Assembly: GCA_030247855.1 (NCBI GenBank)
Contig: JAPDRN010000084.1
Span: forward strand, 62,001-126,000
DNA: 64,000 bases
Reading direction: 5' to 3'
DNA from: Knufia peltigerae
Lineage: Eukaryota > Ascomycota > Eurotiomycetes > Chaetothyriales > Trichomeriaceae
Below, piece after piece: positions 1 through 7,801 of the stretch. The position numbers and the translations under genes are program-made. Numbering within the stretch: the stretch's first letter is position 1; every line of letters begins with the position of its first letter. The notes below the pieces were generated by a model. The model made no database searches. It had not been told where the DNA came from and saw only the letters and a program-made list of their open reading frames with translations.

Positions 1-53
1 GCCGGAAGCTGGATACTCGGGAACGAACGGCTGGTGCGGGTCGAACCGGGCAT
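1..53 (-). CDS. 5' end of a truncated gene downstream of arsR-type regulator
   Basis: Only about 17 codons lie in the window. An ATG at 53-51 on the minus strand is preceded by a good ribosome binding site (GAGGAG, seven bases upstream) just after the stop codon of the ArsR-type regulator, so it is probably the second gene of that operon. The visible start reads MPGSTRTSRSFPSIQLP, too little to name a family. Genes co-transcribed with such regulators are often their target, but that is inference here. Confidence 0.55.
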   Translation of the reverse strand, partial: MPGSTRTSRSFPSIQLP

Positions 54-64
54 CGCAGTGCTCC

Positions 65-376
65 TCAGCGGGCGGGTGTCTTGCGGCGTGCGCGCGCTTC
101 GCGCTTCAGCGGGCCGCCCACCGGACAGACTTCGGCAGCCCAGGAAAACAGCGTGTTGGCCAGGCGCTCGGGCACCTGCCGGAAGTACACGAACTGGCCG
201 CGCTTCTCGCGTTCGATCAGGCCGGCGTCTTCCAGGATGCGCAGGTGGCTGGAGAGTGCCGGCTTGCTGAAATCGAAGCGCTCGGCCAGCTCGCCCGCGC
301 TGAGTTCGCCGGCGCTGAGGTAGGCCAGGATCTGCCGGCGTGCGGTGGAGGCCAGGGCTTCGAAGATGCGGTCCAT
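65..376 (-). CDS. ArsR/SmtB-family winged-helix transcriptional regulator
   Basis: A 103-residue protein that is essentially one winged-helix domain. It opens with the ArsR-type sequence MDRIFEALASTARRQILAYL, then a recognition-helix segment (SKPALSSHLRILEDAGLI, about residues 38-55) and a beta-wing (REKRGQFVYFRQV). The usual metal-binding cysteines of ArsR or SmtB (ELCVCDL-type motif in helix 3) are absent; one Cys occurs near the C-terminus (EVCPVGG). It resembles the non-metal-sensing autorepressors of the family. The start codon sits beside an AT-rich palindrome that is a plausible autoregulatory operator. The gene is followed closely by another reading frame that leaves the window. The family call is secure; the signal sensed is unknown. 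Confidence 0.9.
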   Translation of the reverse strand: MDRIFEALASTARRQILAYLSAGELSAGELAERFDFSKPALSSHLRILEDAGLIEREKRGQFVYFRQVPERLANTLFSWAAEVCPVGGPLKREARARRKTPAR

Positions 377-380
377 GGGA

Positions 381-400
381 TTAGTTAACTAATTCGTTAA
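381..400. promoter_or_regulatory. AT-rich palindromic operator candidate upstream of the ArsR-type gene
   Basis: TTAGTTAACTAA (381-392) is a perfect 12-base palindrome. It overlaps a second near-palindrome, TTAACTAATTCGTTAA (385-400). The site begins 4 bases upstream of the ArsR-type start codon, in a strikingly AT-rich island. Size and symmetry suit autorepression by a dimeric ArsR-family protein; the binding is inferred. Confidence 0.5.
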
Positions 401-507
401 TTGATATTCTTCCTGGGGCTGGATGATGTCAAGCGCGGGCATGCCCGTTGCGTTCTGCCTCCCGGCTTTGCCATCCTCCCCGCTGTTTCCCGTTCCTTGG
501 AGTTGCG

Positions 508-1101
508 ATGCGCCCTGCGCCCTGGCTGATGGCTGGCCTGCTGCTGCCGATCGTGGTGATGGCCCAGCCCGCGCGTGCGCCGAAGGCACCGGCGCAGGAT
601 CCCTTCAGCGAACTGTTCGACACCGCCTGCATGCAGCACATCGGTGCACCGGCGCGGCTGCAGTCGCTGATGGATGCAAATGGGCTGACACCTCTGCAGC
701 CGGCCGAGGCCGCCACGCTGCTGCAGGGCCAGCCGGGCATGGCGTGGATGGTGCCGTTGGCCAGTGGCCGTTATGCGGTCAGCTGGGCCGACGATGGCAC
801 CTGCACCGTGTACGCCGAGAAGGCCGATCCGGCGGTGGTGCAGAAAGGCTTCGCGCGGCTGATGCAGGCCGCGCCGAAGCCGCTGCAGATCCGCTCGCTG
901 CCCTCGCGCGGTCCCTTGTCCGGCGACCAGGTGGCGATCCAGTACGGCTGGGCAACGCCGGGTGAAAGCAAGCTGCGCGTGCGCTTCCGGCTGGTTACCC
1001 GGCAGGCCGCCGAAGCGGGCGTGCAGGCGATGGCCTCGGCCACGCCGGGCGAGGCGATGCGCGAACAGGCCGCGCCGCCCGCATCCGCACCCGCCCGGTA
1101 A
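508..1101 (+). CDS. Exported protein of unknown function
   Basis: 197 residues from the ATG at 508, chosen because TTGGAG precedes it by about six bases and the N-terminus is then a clean signal peptide (MRPAPWLMAGLLLPIVVMAQPARA). A TTG-initiated extension to 448 would bury that signal. The mature part starts with a Pro/Ala-rich stretch, then a domain with two cysteines (TACMQHIG and DGTCTVYAE) that could form a disulfide in the periplasm. The C-terminus is Pro/Ala-rich. No catalytic motif is visible and the family is not recognised. It is transcribed away from the ArsR-type regulator, so the two share an intergenic region. Confidence 0.75.
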   Translation: MRPAPWLMAGLLLPIVVMAQPARAPKAPAQDPFSELFDTACMQHIGAPARLQSLMDANGLTPLQPAEAATLLQGQPGMAWMVPLASGRYAVSWADDGTCTVYAEKADPAVVQKGFARLMQAAPKPLQIRSLPSRGPLSGDQVAIQYGWATPGESKLRVRFRLVTRQAAEAGVQAMASATPGEAMREQAAPPASAPAR

Positions 1102-1153
1102 CGGCGCCGGAGCGGAAGCGATTCAGCCAACAGCCTGCGGATGTGATATATCG

Positions 1154-1165
1154 TTTATCGATAAA
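1154..1165. promoter_or_regulatory. TTTATCGATAAA palindrome, operator candidate for the DUF2975/XRE operon
   Basis: A perfect 12-base palindrome inside the AT-rich stretch at 1146-1166, about 40 bases upstream of the TTG start at 1207. The operon it precedes encodes its own XRE-type DNA-binding protein, so autoregulation is a reasonable inference. Confidence 0.45.
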
Positions 1166-1206
1166 TCCACCCCGGGGCGGCAGGGCCGCTCCTCATCGGA
1201 GGCTGC

Positions 1207-1755
1207 TTGACCGTTCGTCCCGCCCGCGCCCTTCCTGCGCGCGGCTTGTTCACCCTGGCCCAGACCGCCGTGCAGGCAGTGCGCGCGATGTGCTGGCTGG
1301 GCATCCTGGCCGCGCTGCTGGCAGTGCCGCTGGTGGCCTACGACCGCAGCTGGCTGCTGGACAGCGTGCACGATGCGCAGGCGGCGGCCACACACGGTTC
1401 GTATCTGTTCCTGCATTTCTGCGTGGGCCTGGCCGCCATCGTGGCGCTGCTGGTGCTGTGCCTGGTGTTCCTGCGCCACCTGGCGCGGCTGCTGCGGTCT
1501 GCGGCCAACGAACGCCCCTTCACCCATGCCAATGCCGTGCGCCTGCAACGCATGGCCTGGCTGATGCTGGCGATGGAGGTGCTGTCGATCGTGATCGGCC
1601 TGTACGCCAGCTGGATGGGGCCGGACTTTGCCTGGATGGAGGTGGGCGGTGGCATGTCGATCACCGGCCTGGTCGCGGTGCTGATGCTGTTCGTGCTGGC
1701 GCGGCTGTTCACCGTCGGCGCAGCGATGCGCGACGATCTGGACAGCGTGATTTGA
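1207..1755 (+). CDS. DUF2975-type four-helix membrane protein
   Basis: 182 residues with four hydrophobic segments (roughly residues 25-45, 65-90, 115-138 and 150-172) separated by short loops, the layout of the DUF2975 family. A conserved-looking loop, NERPFTHANAVRLQRMAW, lies between helices 2 and 3 (about residues 98-115). Translation starts at a TTG with GGAGG four bases upstream; no ATG alternative keeps the first helix. The next gene encodes a small XRE-type regulator 13 bases downstream. DUF2975 genes are often paired with such regulators, which suggests a membrane-linked regulatory module. The function of the family is not established. Confidence 0.8.
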   Translation: MTVRPARALPARGLFTLAQTAVQAVRAMCWLGILAALLAVPLVAYDRSWLLDSVHDAQAAATHGSYLFLHFCVGLAAIVALLVLCLVFLRHLARLLRSAANERPFTHANAVRLQRMAWLMLAMEVLSIVIGLYASWMGPDFAWMEVGGGMSITGLVAVLMLFVLARLFTVGAAMRDDLDSVI

Positions 1756-1768
1756 TGAGCATGACCTG

Positions 1769-1993
1769 ATGGCGATCATCATCACCCTCGACCGCATGCT
1801 GCAGCAACGTGGCATGACCCTGTCCGAGCTGGCCGGGCGCATCGACATCACCTTGGCCAACCTGTCGATCCTGAAGACCGGCAAGGCGCGTGCGATCCGC
1901 TTTTCCACGCTCGATGCGATCTGCCGCGAACTGCAATGCAGCCCCGGCGACCTGCTCGGGCATGACCCCACGCAGGCGCAGGATGCAGATTGA
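1769..1993 (+). CDS. Small XRE/Cro-CI-type helix-turn-helix regulator (YozG-like)
   Basis: A 74-residue protein that is a single helix-turn-helix domain: helix 2-turn-helix 3 at about residues 17-40 (MTLSELAGRIDITLANLSIL), followed by LKTGKARAIRFSTLDAICRE and the typical ending CSPGDLLG. It lies 13 bases after the DUF2975 gene and is surely co-transcribed with it. The palindrome at 1154-1165 is the obvious candidate target. Its small size and lack of an effector domain match the YozG-type group found next to DUF2975 genes. Confidence 0.85.
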   Translation: MAIIITLDRMLQQRGMTLSELAGRIDITLANLSILKTGKARAIRFSTLDAICRELQCSPGDLLGHDPTQAQDAD

Positions 1994-2055
1994 CCTTCGC
2001 TGCGCCGCACGCCTGCACCGCGTCACTTTCCCCTTACTGACGAAACGGACCTGAA

Positions 2056-3594
2056 ATGGAATGGTTGGCTGACCCCTCGATATGGATGGGCCTTGCAACC
2101 CTGGTCGTGCTGGAGATCGTTCTCGGCATCGACAACCTGGTGTTCATCGCGATCCTGGCCGACAAGCTGCCGCCGCACCAGCGCGACCGCGCGCGGGTGA
2201 TCGGCTTGGCGCTGGCGCTGCTGATGCGGCTGGTGCTGCTGGCCGCGCTGGCCTGGATCATGAAACTGACCGAACCGCTGGTCACCCTGTTCGAGCACAG
2301 CTTCTCCGGGCGTGATCTGATCCTGCTGGGCGGCGGCCTTTTCCTGCTGTTCAAGGGCACGATGGAACTGCACGAGCGGCTGGAAGGCCGCGAGCATCAT
2401 GAAAATGGCAAGAAGGTCTACGCCAGCTTCGCGATGGTGGTGGCGCAGATCGTGGTGCTCGATGCGGTGTTCTCGCTGGACTCGGTGATCACCGCTGTCG
2501 GCATGGTCGACAACCTCGGCGTGATGTATGCGGCGGTGACCATCGCGATGGCGCTGATGCTGCTGGCCAGCAAGCCGCTGACCCGCTTCGTCAACAAACA
2601 CCCGACCGTGGTGGTGCTGTGCCTGGGCTTCCTGCTGATGATCGGTTTCAGCCTGGTGGCCGAGGGCCTGGGCTACAAGATTCCGAAGGGCTACCTGTAC
2701 GCGGCCATCGCGTTCTCGATCCTGGTGGAAACGTTCAACCAGTGGATACGTTTCAACCGCGAGCGCAACGAGCAGCGCCAGCCGTTCCGCCAGCGTACCG
2801 CTGATGCAGTGCTGCGCCTGCTGGGTGCGCGCCAGGCCAATGGCCACGATGAAGAACAAGCCGATGAACGCGGCAGTACCGAAGAACGCCTGCAGCCGGC
2901 CGAGCACGAGATGATCCGCAGCGTGCTGGGCCTGGCTGACCGCCCGGTGTCCAGCGTAATGACCGTGCGTGCCGACGTGCAGTGGATCGACATGGCGCGC
3001 GGTGACGACGACGTGGTCGCACGCCTGGTGGCGTCGCCGCATACGCGCATGCTGGTGAGCGAGGGTGACCTGGACAGCCTGCGTGGCGTGGTGCAGAGCC
3101 GCGACCTGCTGGCCGACCTGCTGCAGGCCAGGCCACTGCAACTGGAAGGCAACCTGCGCGAGCCGCAGTACGTGTTGTCCAGCGCCAGTGCGTTGCAGGC
3201 CTTGGAACTGATCCGCCGGCACCCGGTGCCGCTGGCAGTGGCGGTGGACGAATACGGCAGCGTGGAAGGCCTGGTGACTGCAAACGACCTGCTGGCGGCC
3301 ATCGCCGGTGACCTGGCCGATACCCAGGACGAGCGCTATGGCGTGGTCGCGCAGGGCGAGGCCTGCTGGGACGCCGACGGCGCGCTGACCCTGGACGACC
3401 TGCAGCGGCTGGCCGGCGTGTCGCTGCCGCGCAGTGCGGACTACATGACCATCTCCGGGCTGGTGCTGGAACAGCTGGGGCGCCTGCCCGACATCGGCGA
3501 CACGCTGGAGGTGGCCGGTATCCGCATCACCGTGCTGGCGATGGAGAAGCGCCGCATCACGCGGTTGCGGGTGGAGCGCTTGCCGGAGGCGTGA
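2056..3594 (+). CDS. TerC-family membrane protein with CBS pair and CorC/HlyC C-terminal domain
   Basis: 512 residues in three parts. Residues about 1-230 form the TerC-type integral membrane domain with the signature VLEIVLGIDNLVFIAILADK and a second acidic motif in VLDAVFSLDSVITAVGM; the paired Asp residues in membrane helices are typical of the family. Residues about 285-430 hold two CBS repeats, beginning around RPVSSVMTVRADVQWI. The last 80 residues (DADGALTLDDLQRLAGVSLP onward) match the CorC_HlyC transporter-associated domain. This is the YoaE/YegH-like arrangement. TerC proteins are linked to metal (notably manganese) export at the cytoplasmic membrane; the substrate here is not known. 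Confidence 0.9.
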   Translation: MEWLADPSIWMGLATLVVLEIVLGIDNLVFIAILADKLPPHQRDRARVIGLALALLMRLVLLAALAWIMKLTEPLVTLFEHSFSGRDLILLGGGLFLLFKGTMELHERLEGREHHENGKKVYASFAMVVAQIVVLDAVFSLDSVITAVGMVDNLGVMYAAVTIAMALMLLASKPLTRFVNKHPTVVVLCLGFLLMIGFSLVAEGLGYKIPKGYLYAAIAFSILVETFNQWIRFNRERNEQRQPFRQRTADAVLRLLGARQANGHDEEQADERGSTEERLQPAEHEMIRSVLGLADRPVSSVMTVRADVQWIDMARGDDDVVARLVASPHTRMLVSEGDLDSLRGVVQSRDLLADLLQARPLQLEGNLREPQYVLSSASALQALELIRRHPVPLAVAVDEYGSVEGLVTANDLLAAIAGDLADTQDERYGVVAQGEACWDADGALTLDDLQRLAGVSLPRSADYMTISGLVLEQLGRLPDIGDTLEVAGIRITVLAMEKRRITRLRVERLPEA

Positions 3595-3604
3595 CGACGG
3601 CAGG

Positions 3605-3622
3605 GCCGAGCCCGTGCTCGGC
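3605..3622. repeat. GCCGAGC-type intergenic palindrome
   Basis: GCCGAGC and GCTCGGC flank a four-base loop. The same palindrome family recurs at 54267-54290 and 54945-54970, each time next to CTAC/GTAG-like edges, so this is a dispersed element rather than a gene-specific signal. Confidence 0.7.
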
Positions 3623-3664
3623 TCTATCCATTGCCATCTTCTGCCGTCACCATGGCGGGCCTGT

Positions 3665-4813
3665 TTGCCGTTCTGGATTGTCGTAGTGCTGAGTACGATT
3701 GGTTTTCTGATGGGCCTGTATGTGGCCTGGCGCCTGTTCTGGCCACTGCGCCTGCCCGTCTGGTTGAAGGTGGTACTGTCCGTGCTGCTGGTGGGCATTG
3801 CCGTACAGCTGCGCATTGTCGCCAGCTTCTGGGGCACGATGGCCTCGCCGGAAATTCCGAAGATGGCCATCGCCACGTTGGCCACCGGCTCCACTGCGGT
3901 GCTGCTGCTGGCCCTGGCGCTGCTGGTGCTGGATGCCGGGCTGGTGGCTGCGCGCCTGGTGCGCGCACCGCGTGCCCTCTCTGCACTGCGCAGCCAAGCG
4001 CTACGCCCGTCGGCGGCGGTGCTGGCGCTGCTGCTCAGTGCCTTCGGTGTCAGCCAGGGCATGGCCATACCCAAGCCGCGGCAGATCGAGGTGGCCATTG
4101 CCGGCCTGCCGCAGGCCTTCGATGGCTACCGCGTGCTGCAGCTCACCGACATCCATGCCAGCCGCCTGCTCACCGGCGACTGGGTGCGCCAGGTCGTGGC
4201 TGAAAGCAATGCACTGTCGCCCGATCTGGTGGTCATCACCGGCGACCTGATCGACGGCACGGTACAGGCGCGCCGCAACGATTACACACCGCTGGCTGAC
4301 CTGCGTGCGCCGGACGGGGTGATCGCCATCACCGGCAACCACGAGTACTACGCGCAGTACAGCGAATGGATGCAGGCGTTCCGCGCGCTGCACATGCAGG
4401 TGCTGGAAAACAGCCACACCCAGGTGCGCCGTGGTGATGCAGCGCTGACCATCGCCGGGGTGACCGACCCGGTGGCCTCGCGCTATGGCTTGCCACTGCC
4501 CGACCTGGAGGCCGCGCTGGCCGGTGCCGATCCTGCCGCGCCGGTGATCCTGCTCGACCATCGGCCACGCAATGCGCGCGAAGCGGCTGCACGCGGGGTG
4601 AAGCTGCAGCTTTCCGGGCACACCCATGGCGGCCAGATCATCGGCATGGACCAGTTGGTGAAGCGTGCCAACGGCGGCTTCGTTTCCGGCCGCTATGCGG
4701 TGGATGGCATGACGCTGTACGTGAGCAACGGCGCCGGCCTGTGGGCCGGGTTCCCGGCGCGCATCGGTGTGCCGTCGGAGATCACGTTGATCACCCTGCG
4801 CCGGGCACGGTGA
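3665..4813 (+). CDS. Membrane-anchored metallophosphoesterase (YkuE/YaeI-like)
   Basis: About 382 residues. The N-terminal 150 residues carry several hydrophobic helices. The rest is a calcineurin-like phosphoesterase with all metal-binding blocks in order: LTDIHAS (DxH), VVITGDLIDG (GDxxD), ITGNHEYY (GNHE), a His in ILLDHRPRN, and LSGHTHGGQIIG (GHTHGGQ). Enzymes of this type include lipid A or UDP-diacylglucosamine-related hydrolases and nucleotide phosphatases; the substrate here is unknown. The start is uncertain. A GTG at 3614 falls inside a dispersed palindrome and is unlikely. The TTG at 3665 and the ATG at 3710 are the realistic options, both keeping the first helix region. Confidence 0.85.
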   Translation: MPFWIVVVLSTIGFLMGLYVAWRLFWPLRLPVWLKVVLSVLLVGIAVQLRIVASFWGTMASPEIPKMAIATLATGSTAVLLLALALLVLDAGLVAARLVRAPRALSALRSQALRPSAAVLALLLSAFGVSQGMAIPKPRQIEVAIAGLPQAFDGYRVLQLTDIHASRLLTGDWVRQVVAESNALSPDLVVITGDLIDGTVQARRNDYTPLADLRAPDGVIAITGNHEYYAQYSEWMQAFRALHMQVLENSHTQVRRGDAALTIAGVTDPVASRYGLPLPDLEAALAGADPAAPVILLDHRPRNAREAAARGVKLQLSGHTHGGQIIGMDQLVKRANGGFVSGRYAVDGMTLYVSNGAGLWAGFPARIGVPSEITLITLRRAR

Positions 4814-4819
4814 CACAGT

Positions 4820-4860
4820 GGGGTCGGGTCCCTTTGCGAACAGCAAAGGGTTCTGACCCC
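4820..4860. repeat. GGGGTCGG...CTGACCCC dispersed palindrome
   Basis: GGGGTCGGGTCCCTTTGC is mirrored by GCAAAGGGTTCTGACCCC with one arm mismatch. The same element is found at 18711-18805, 37896-37934, 40244-40342 and 41625-41665, always between genes. Confidence 0.8.
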
Positions 4861-4880
4861 GTTTGCCACGGAGAGCGAGC

Positions 4881-4939
4881 ATCCACGCATGGCGTGGATC
4901 TGCTGCTTTCCTTCCGGGGCATCCACGCACGGCGTGGAT
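4881..4939. repeat. Tandem pair of ATCCACGCATGGCGTGGAT palindromes
   Basis: Two copies, 4881-4899 and 4921-4939, differ by one base in the loop. A third copy in reverse orientation with the preceding GTAG lies at 34532-34554. This is a second REP-like family with a GTAG-type edge. Confidence 0.8.
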
Positions 4940-4994
4940 CTACTGCATCGTCACTGCCGCCGTGACACCCTTCGGCCATGACGGAAAGCACGCA

Positions 4995-6269
4995 ATGACC
5001 GCGGGGCGGCAGCGCTCGATGTGGGTGGCCGGCCTGTCCACGGTGGTGGAGTGGTACGACTTCACCCTGTACCTGTACTTCGCCACGGTGCTGTCGCGGG
5101 TGTTTTTCGGCGGCGGCCAGGAGGCGATGCTGGTTACCTTGGCCGGCTTCGCGGTGTCCTACCTGATGCGTCCGCTCGGTGCGCTGTGCTTCGGCCACCT
5201 GGGCGACCGGCTCGGCCGGCGTTGGATGCTGCTGGCCTCAATGGCGTTGATGGCCGCGGCCATGCTGGCCACCGCGTTGCTGCCGACGGCGGCGACCGCC
5301 GGTGCGACTGCTGGTGTGCTGTTGTTGATCCTGCGCTGCGTGATGGCTTTTTCCGTGGGCGGCGAATACACCGGCGTGGTCGCCTATCTGCTGGAAAGCG
5401 CGCCGGCGCGACGACGTGGCCTGGTCACTTCGCTGGCCTCGGCGGCCAGCGAAGTGGGTGCGTTGCTGGCAGTAGCGATCTCTGCGCTCACCGTGGCGCT
5501 GCTGCCTGCGCCGCAGCTGGACAGCTGGGGCTGGCGGATCCCGTTCTTCTTCGGCGCGGCGCTGGCACTGGTGATCCTGATCGCGCGTTCGGGCATGCAC
5601 GAATCGCCGGAGTTCGAACGGCAGCGGCGCGAAGGCAGCATTCCGGCCACGCCGCTGCGGCACGTGCTGCGCAACCATCCCGGTGCCGTGGCGCGCACGT
5701 TCGCGATTTCCGCACTGGGTTCGATCACCTACTACGTGGGCATCACCTATGTGCCGGCGTTCCTGCACGCGCAGGGACACGATGAAGGTGATGCGCTGTG
5801 GCTGTCGACGATTGCGGCGGTGGCGGTGATCGCGATCACCCCGCTGTGTGGCGCGCTGTCCGATCGCTTCGGGCGGCGTCCGCTGCTGCTGGGGCTGACG
5901 GTGCTGGCGGCGCTGCTGCCGTTGTCGATGTTCGGCTGGATGGCCTCTGCTGCGCCGTTGGGCATCGTGCTGGCAGCGGTGAGCCTGGCCTGCGTGGCCG
6001 GCGGTATCAGTGCGGTGGCGGCACCGGCCACGGCTGAGCAGTTCCCCGGCGAGGGCCGGGTCAGTGGTCTGGCGCTGGGGGTGACCATGGCCACCGCAGT
6101 GTTCGGCGGGGCGACGCCGTGGTTGGCGCAATGGTGGGTGGAACGCAGCGGTTGGGCGGCGGCGCCGGGGGCGATGATCGCGCTGGTGGCGGTGCTGGTG
6201 CTGCCGGTGCTGTGGACGCTGCCGGAGACCGTGCCGAAGACCCGCCCCGTGTCCCGGGGCGGGCCGTGA
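4995..6269 (+). CDS. MFS transporter, metabolite:H+ symporter (MHS) type
   Basis: 424 residues from the ATG at 4995, preceded by GGAAAG seven bases upstream; an in-frame extension upstream would translate repeat DNA. The N-terminus has the MHS-family signature VEWYDFTLYLYFATVLSRVFF. The loop between helices 2 and 3 carries the MFS motif GHLGDRLGRRWML (about residues 70-82), echoed by GALSDRFGRRPLL in the second half. Twelve hydrophobic segments can be traced. Relatives carry organic acids, betaine-like compounds or shikimate; nothing here fixes the substrate. The gene ends at a GC-rich hairpin (6241-6263) that reaches almost to the convergent nucleoside hydrolase gene. Confidence 0.88.
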   Translation: MTAGRQRSMWVAGLSTVVEWYDFTLYLYFATVLSRVFFGGGQEAMLVTLAGFAVSYLMRPLGALCFGHLGDRLGRRWMLLASMALMAAAMLATALLPTAATAGATAGVLLLILRCVMAFSVGGEYTGVVAYLLESAPARRRGLVTSLASAASEVGALLAVAISALTVALLPAPQLDSWGWRIPFFFGAALALVILIARSGMHESPEFERQRREGSIPATPLRHVLRNHPGAVARTFAISALGSITYYVGITYVPAFLHAQGHDEGDALWLSTIAAVAVIAITPLCGALSDRFGRRPLLLGLTVLAALLPLSMFGWMASAAPLGIVLAAVSLACVAGGISAVAAPATAEQFPGEGRVSGLALGVTMATAVFGGATPWLAQWWVERSGWAAAPGAMIALVAVLVLPVLWTLPETVPKTRPVSRGGP

Positions 6270-6273
6270 GCGC

Positions 6274-7221
6274 TTAGACCTTCAGGGTCTGCCCAATGTC
6301 GGCCAGCACCGCGGCCGCATCCACGCCGATGGCGATGGACTGCAGCACCTGGCCGTCCCACACGCTGGGGCCGAAGCCCATGCCTTCCGGCTTGGGAATG
6401 GTCATGCCACGGGCGACGCCGTCGGTGGCCACGCGCACGCTGGCGCGCTCGAACTGGAACAGCTCCGGGCGGGTCAGGGCGATGCAGGCGCAGCAGTCGT
6501 GCACGACCATGCCCTTGTGGCCGGCCTGCAGATAGAAGTCGACGTAGTCCTGCGACAGGGCGCGGACCAGTTCGGCATCGGCGCCACCGATGGCGGCCAG
6601 TTTGTCCAGGCCGTCACGGTCCATTTCCACGCGGGTGGTCACGTCCAGGCCGATGGCGGTCACCGGCCAATTGGCGGTGAAGACGATGTCAGCCGCTTCG
6701 GCATCGCCCCAGATGTTGGCCTCGGCCGCCGGGGTGATGTTGCCGTTGACGTGGAACGCACCGCCCATCAGCACCACGCCACGCACCAGTCCGGCGATGT
6801 CCGGGGCCTGCTGCAGGGCCAGCGCCAGGTTGGTCATGCGGCCGACCGCCACCAGGGTCACTTCGCCCGGATGGGCGCGCACCAGGTCGATGATCAGCTG
6901 GTGGGCCGGGCGGCTGTCGGCAACCACATCCAGCGTCTCCGGCACCGGGTGGTTGCCCAGGCCGTTGTGACCATGGATGTGCACCGGCCAGGCTTCCGGG
7001 GTGGCTTCGGGCTGCAGCGGGCCTTCAGCGCCGCGCGCGATCGGGGCGGTGAAACCCCAGACCTGCTTCAGGTACAGCGCATTGTGTGTGGTCGACGCCA
7101 CCGAGGCATTGCCGAAGGTGGTGGTGACGCCGATCAGGTCGATCTGCGGATGCTTGTGCAGATACAGCAGCGCCAACGCGTCGTCGACGCCCGGGTCGGT
7201 ATCGAAAATGACTTTCAGCAT
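6274..7221 (-). CDS. Nucleoside hydrolase (inosine-uridine type)
   Basis: 315 residues from an ATG at 7221 preceded by GGAAGAAG. The family's calcium and ribose-binding cluster is at the N-terminus (FDTDPGVDDALALLYL, residues 5-20), followed by GVTTTFGNASV, VAVGRMTNLALAL, and VLMGGAFHVNGNITPAAEANIWGDAEAA. The last of these is the conserved substrate pocket with Asn, Glu and Asn residues. The enzyme would cleave the N-glycosidic bond of ribonucleosides for base and ribose salvage in the cytoplasm. It is convergent with the MFS gene and stands alone. Base specificity cannot be read. Confidence 0.9.
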   Translation of the reverse strand: MLKVIFDTDPGVDDALALLYLHKHPQIDLIGVTTTFGNASVASTTHNALYLKQVWGFTAPIARGAEGPLQPEATPEAWPVHIHGHNGLGNHPVPETLDVVADSRPAHQLIIDLVRAHPGEVTLVAVGRMTNLALALQQAPDIAGLVRGVVLMGGAFHVNGNITPAAEANIWGDAEAADIVFTANWPVTAIGLDVTTRVEMDRDGLDKLAAIGGADAELVRALSQDYVDFYLQAGHKGMVVHDCCACIALTRPELFQFERASVRVATDGVARGMTIPKPEGMGFGPSVWDGQVLQSIAIGVDAAAVLADIGQTLKV

Positions 7222-7372
7222 GTTGTTGTTCTTCTTCCGTGTGGTGCAGGGGGGCCGGCGGCCCCGAGGGCAGGCCGGCGCGCCCCACATTGTCCCATCT
7301 TCATGACAGCCAGGGCGAACCGGCGGCAGTGGTATCGTCTGCGGGCCCGAACCCGTCGCAAGGAGCTGCGCC

Positions 7373-7711
7373 ATGCTGGCTGTGACCCTCGTCCTGATTG
7401 CCCTGGTGCTGGGGCTGAACCTGGTGGCCAGTTTCGTGGTGCTGGGGCGCGACGACCTTCCCGTCAGCAGCCGCGCCGGGCAGCTGCTGGTGGTGTGGCT
7501 GCTGCCGCTGGTCGGCGCGATCGTGTGCATGGCGATGGCCACCGCCGATGGCTCACCCGCTCGGGGCGATGGCAGTGGCGGGGGGGCCGCCGATTTCTCC
7601 GGCGGCTATTCCGGAGACAGCAACAGCCACCACAGCTACAGCAGCTCGGACTGCGGCAGCGGCGACAGCGGTGGCGGGGGTGACGGCGGCAGCTGCGGCG
7701 GCGGCGATTGA
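7373..7711 (+). CDS. Small membrane protein with Ser/Gly-rich tail
   Basis: 112 residues, start fixed by AAGGAG seven bases before the ATG. Two hydrophobic helices (about residues 3-25 and 37-56) are followed by a 55-residue low-complexity tail made of Gly, Ser, Asp and His, ending in GGSCGGGD with two Cys in the tail. Tails of this kind are seen in uncharacterised bacterial membrane proteins with a predicted outward Gly/Ser region. Function unknown. It reads away from the nucleoside hydrolase and is followed by two GTAG-type REP palindromes. Confidence 0.7.
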   Translation: MLAVTLVLIALVLGLNLVASFVVLGRDDLPVSSRAGQLLVVWLLPLVGAIVCMAMATADGSPARGDGSGGGAADFSGGYSGDSNSHHSYSSSDCGSGDSGGGGDGGSCGGGD

Positions 7712-7724
7712 CGTGAGCTTCCTG

Positions 7725-7795
7725 GTTGCCGGCCAGCGGCCGGCACTACCAGGGACGTGACCTATCGAGGTTGCCGGCCAGCGGCCGGCAACCCC
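7725..7795. repeat. Two GTAG-type REP palindromes
   Basis: 7725-7749 is GTTGCCGGCCAGCGGCCGGCACTAC. 7769-7795 is the same palindrome without the CTAC edge (GGTTGCCGGCCAGCGGCCGGCAACC). They lie between the end of the Ser/Gly-rich gene and the end of the GntR gene. Confidence 0.85.
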
Positions 7796-7801
7796 ATGAA
7801 C

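Noticed and set aside
3614..3664. GTG start for the metallophosphoesterase
   Set aside because: The codon lies in the loop of a dispersed palindrome and has no ribosome binding site.
2023..4098. A 691-codon open frame on the minus strand
   Set aside because: Antisense to the TerC/CBS and metallophosphoesterase genes, both supported by full family motifs.
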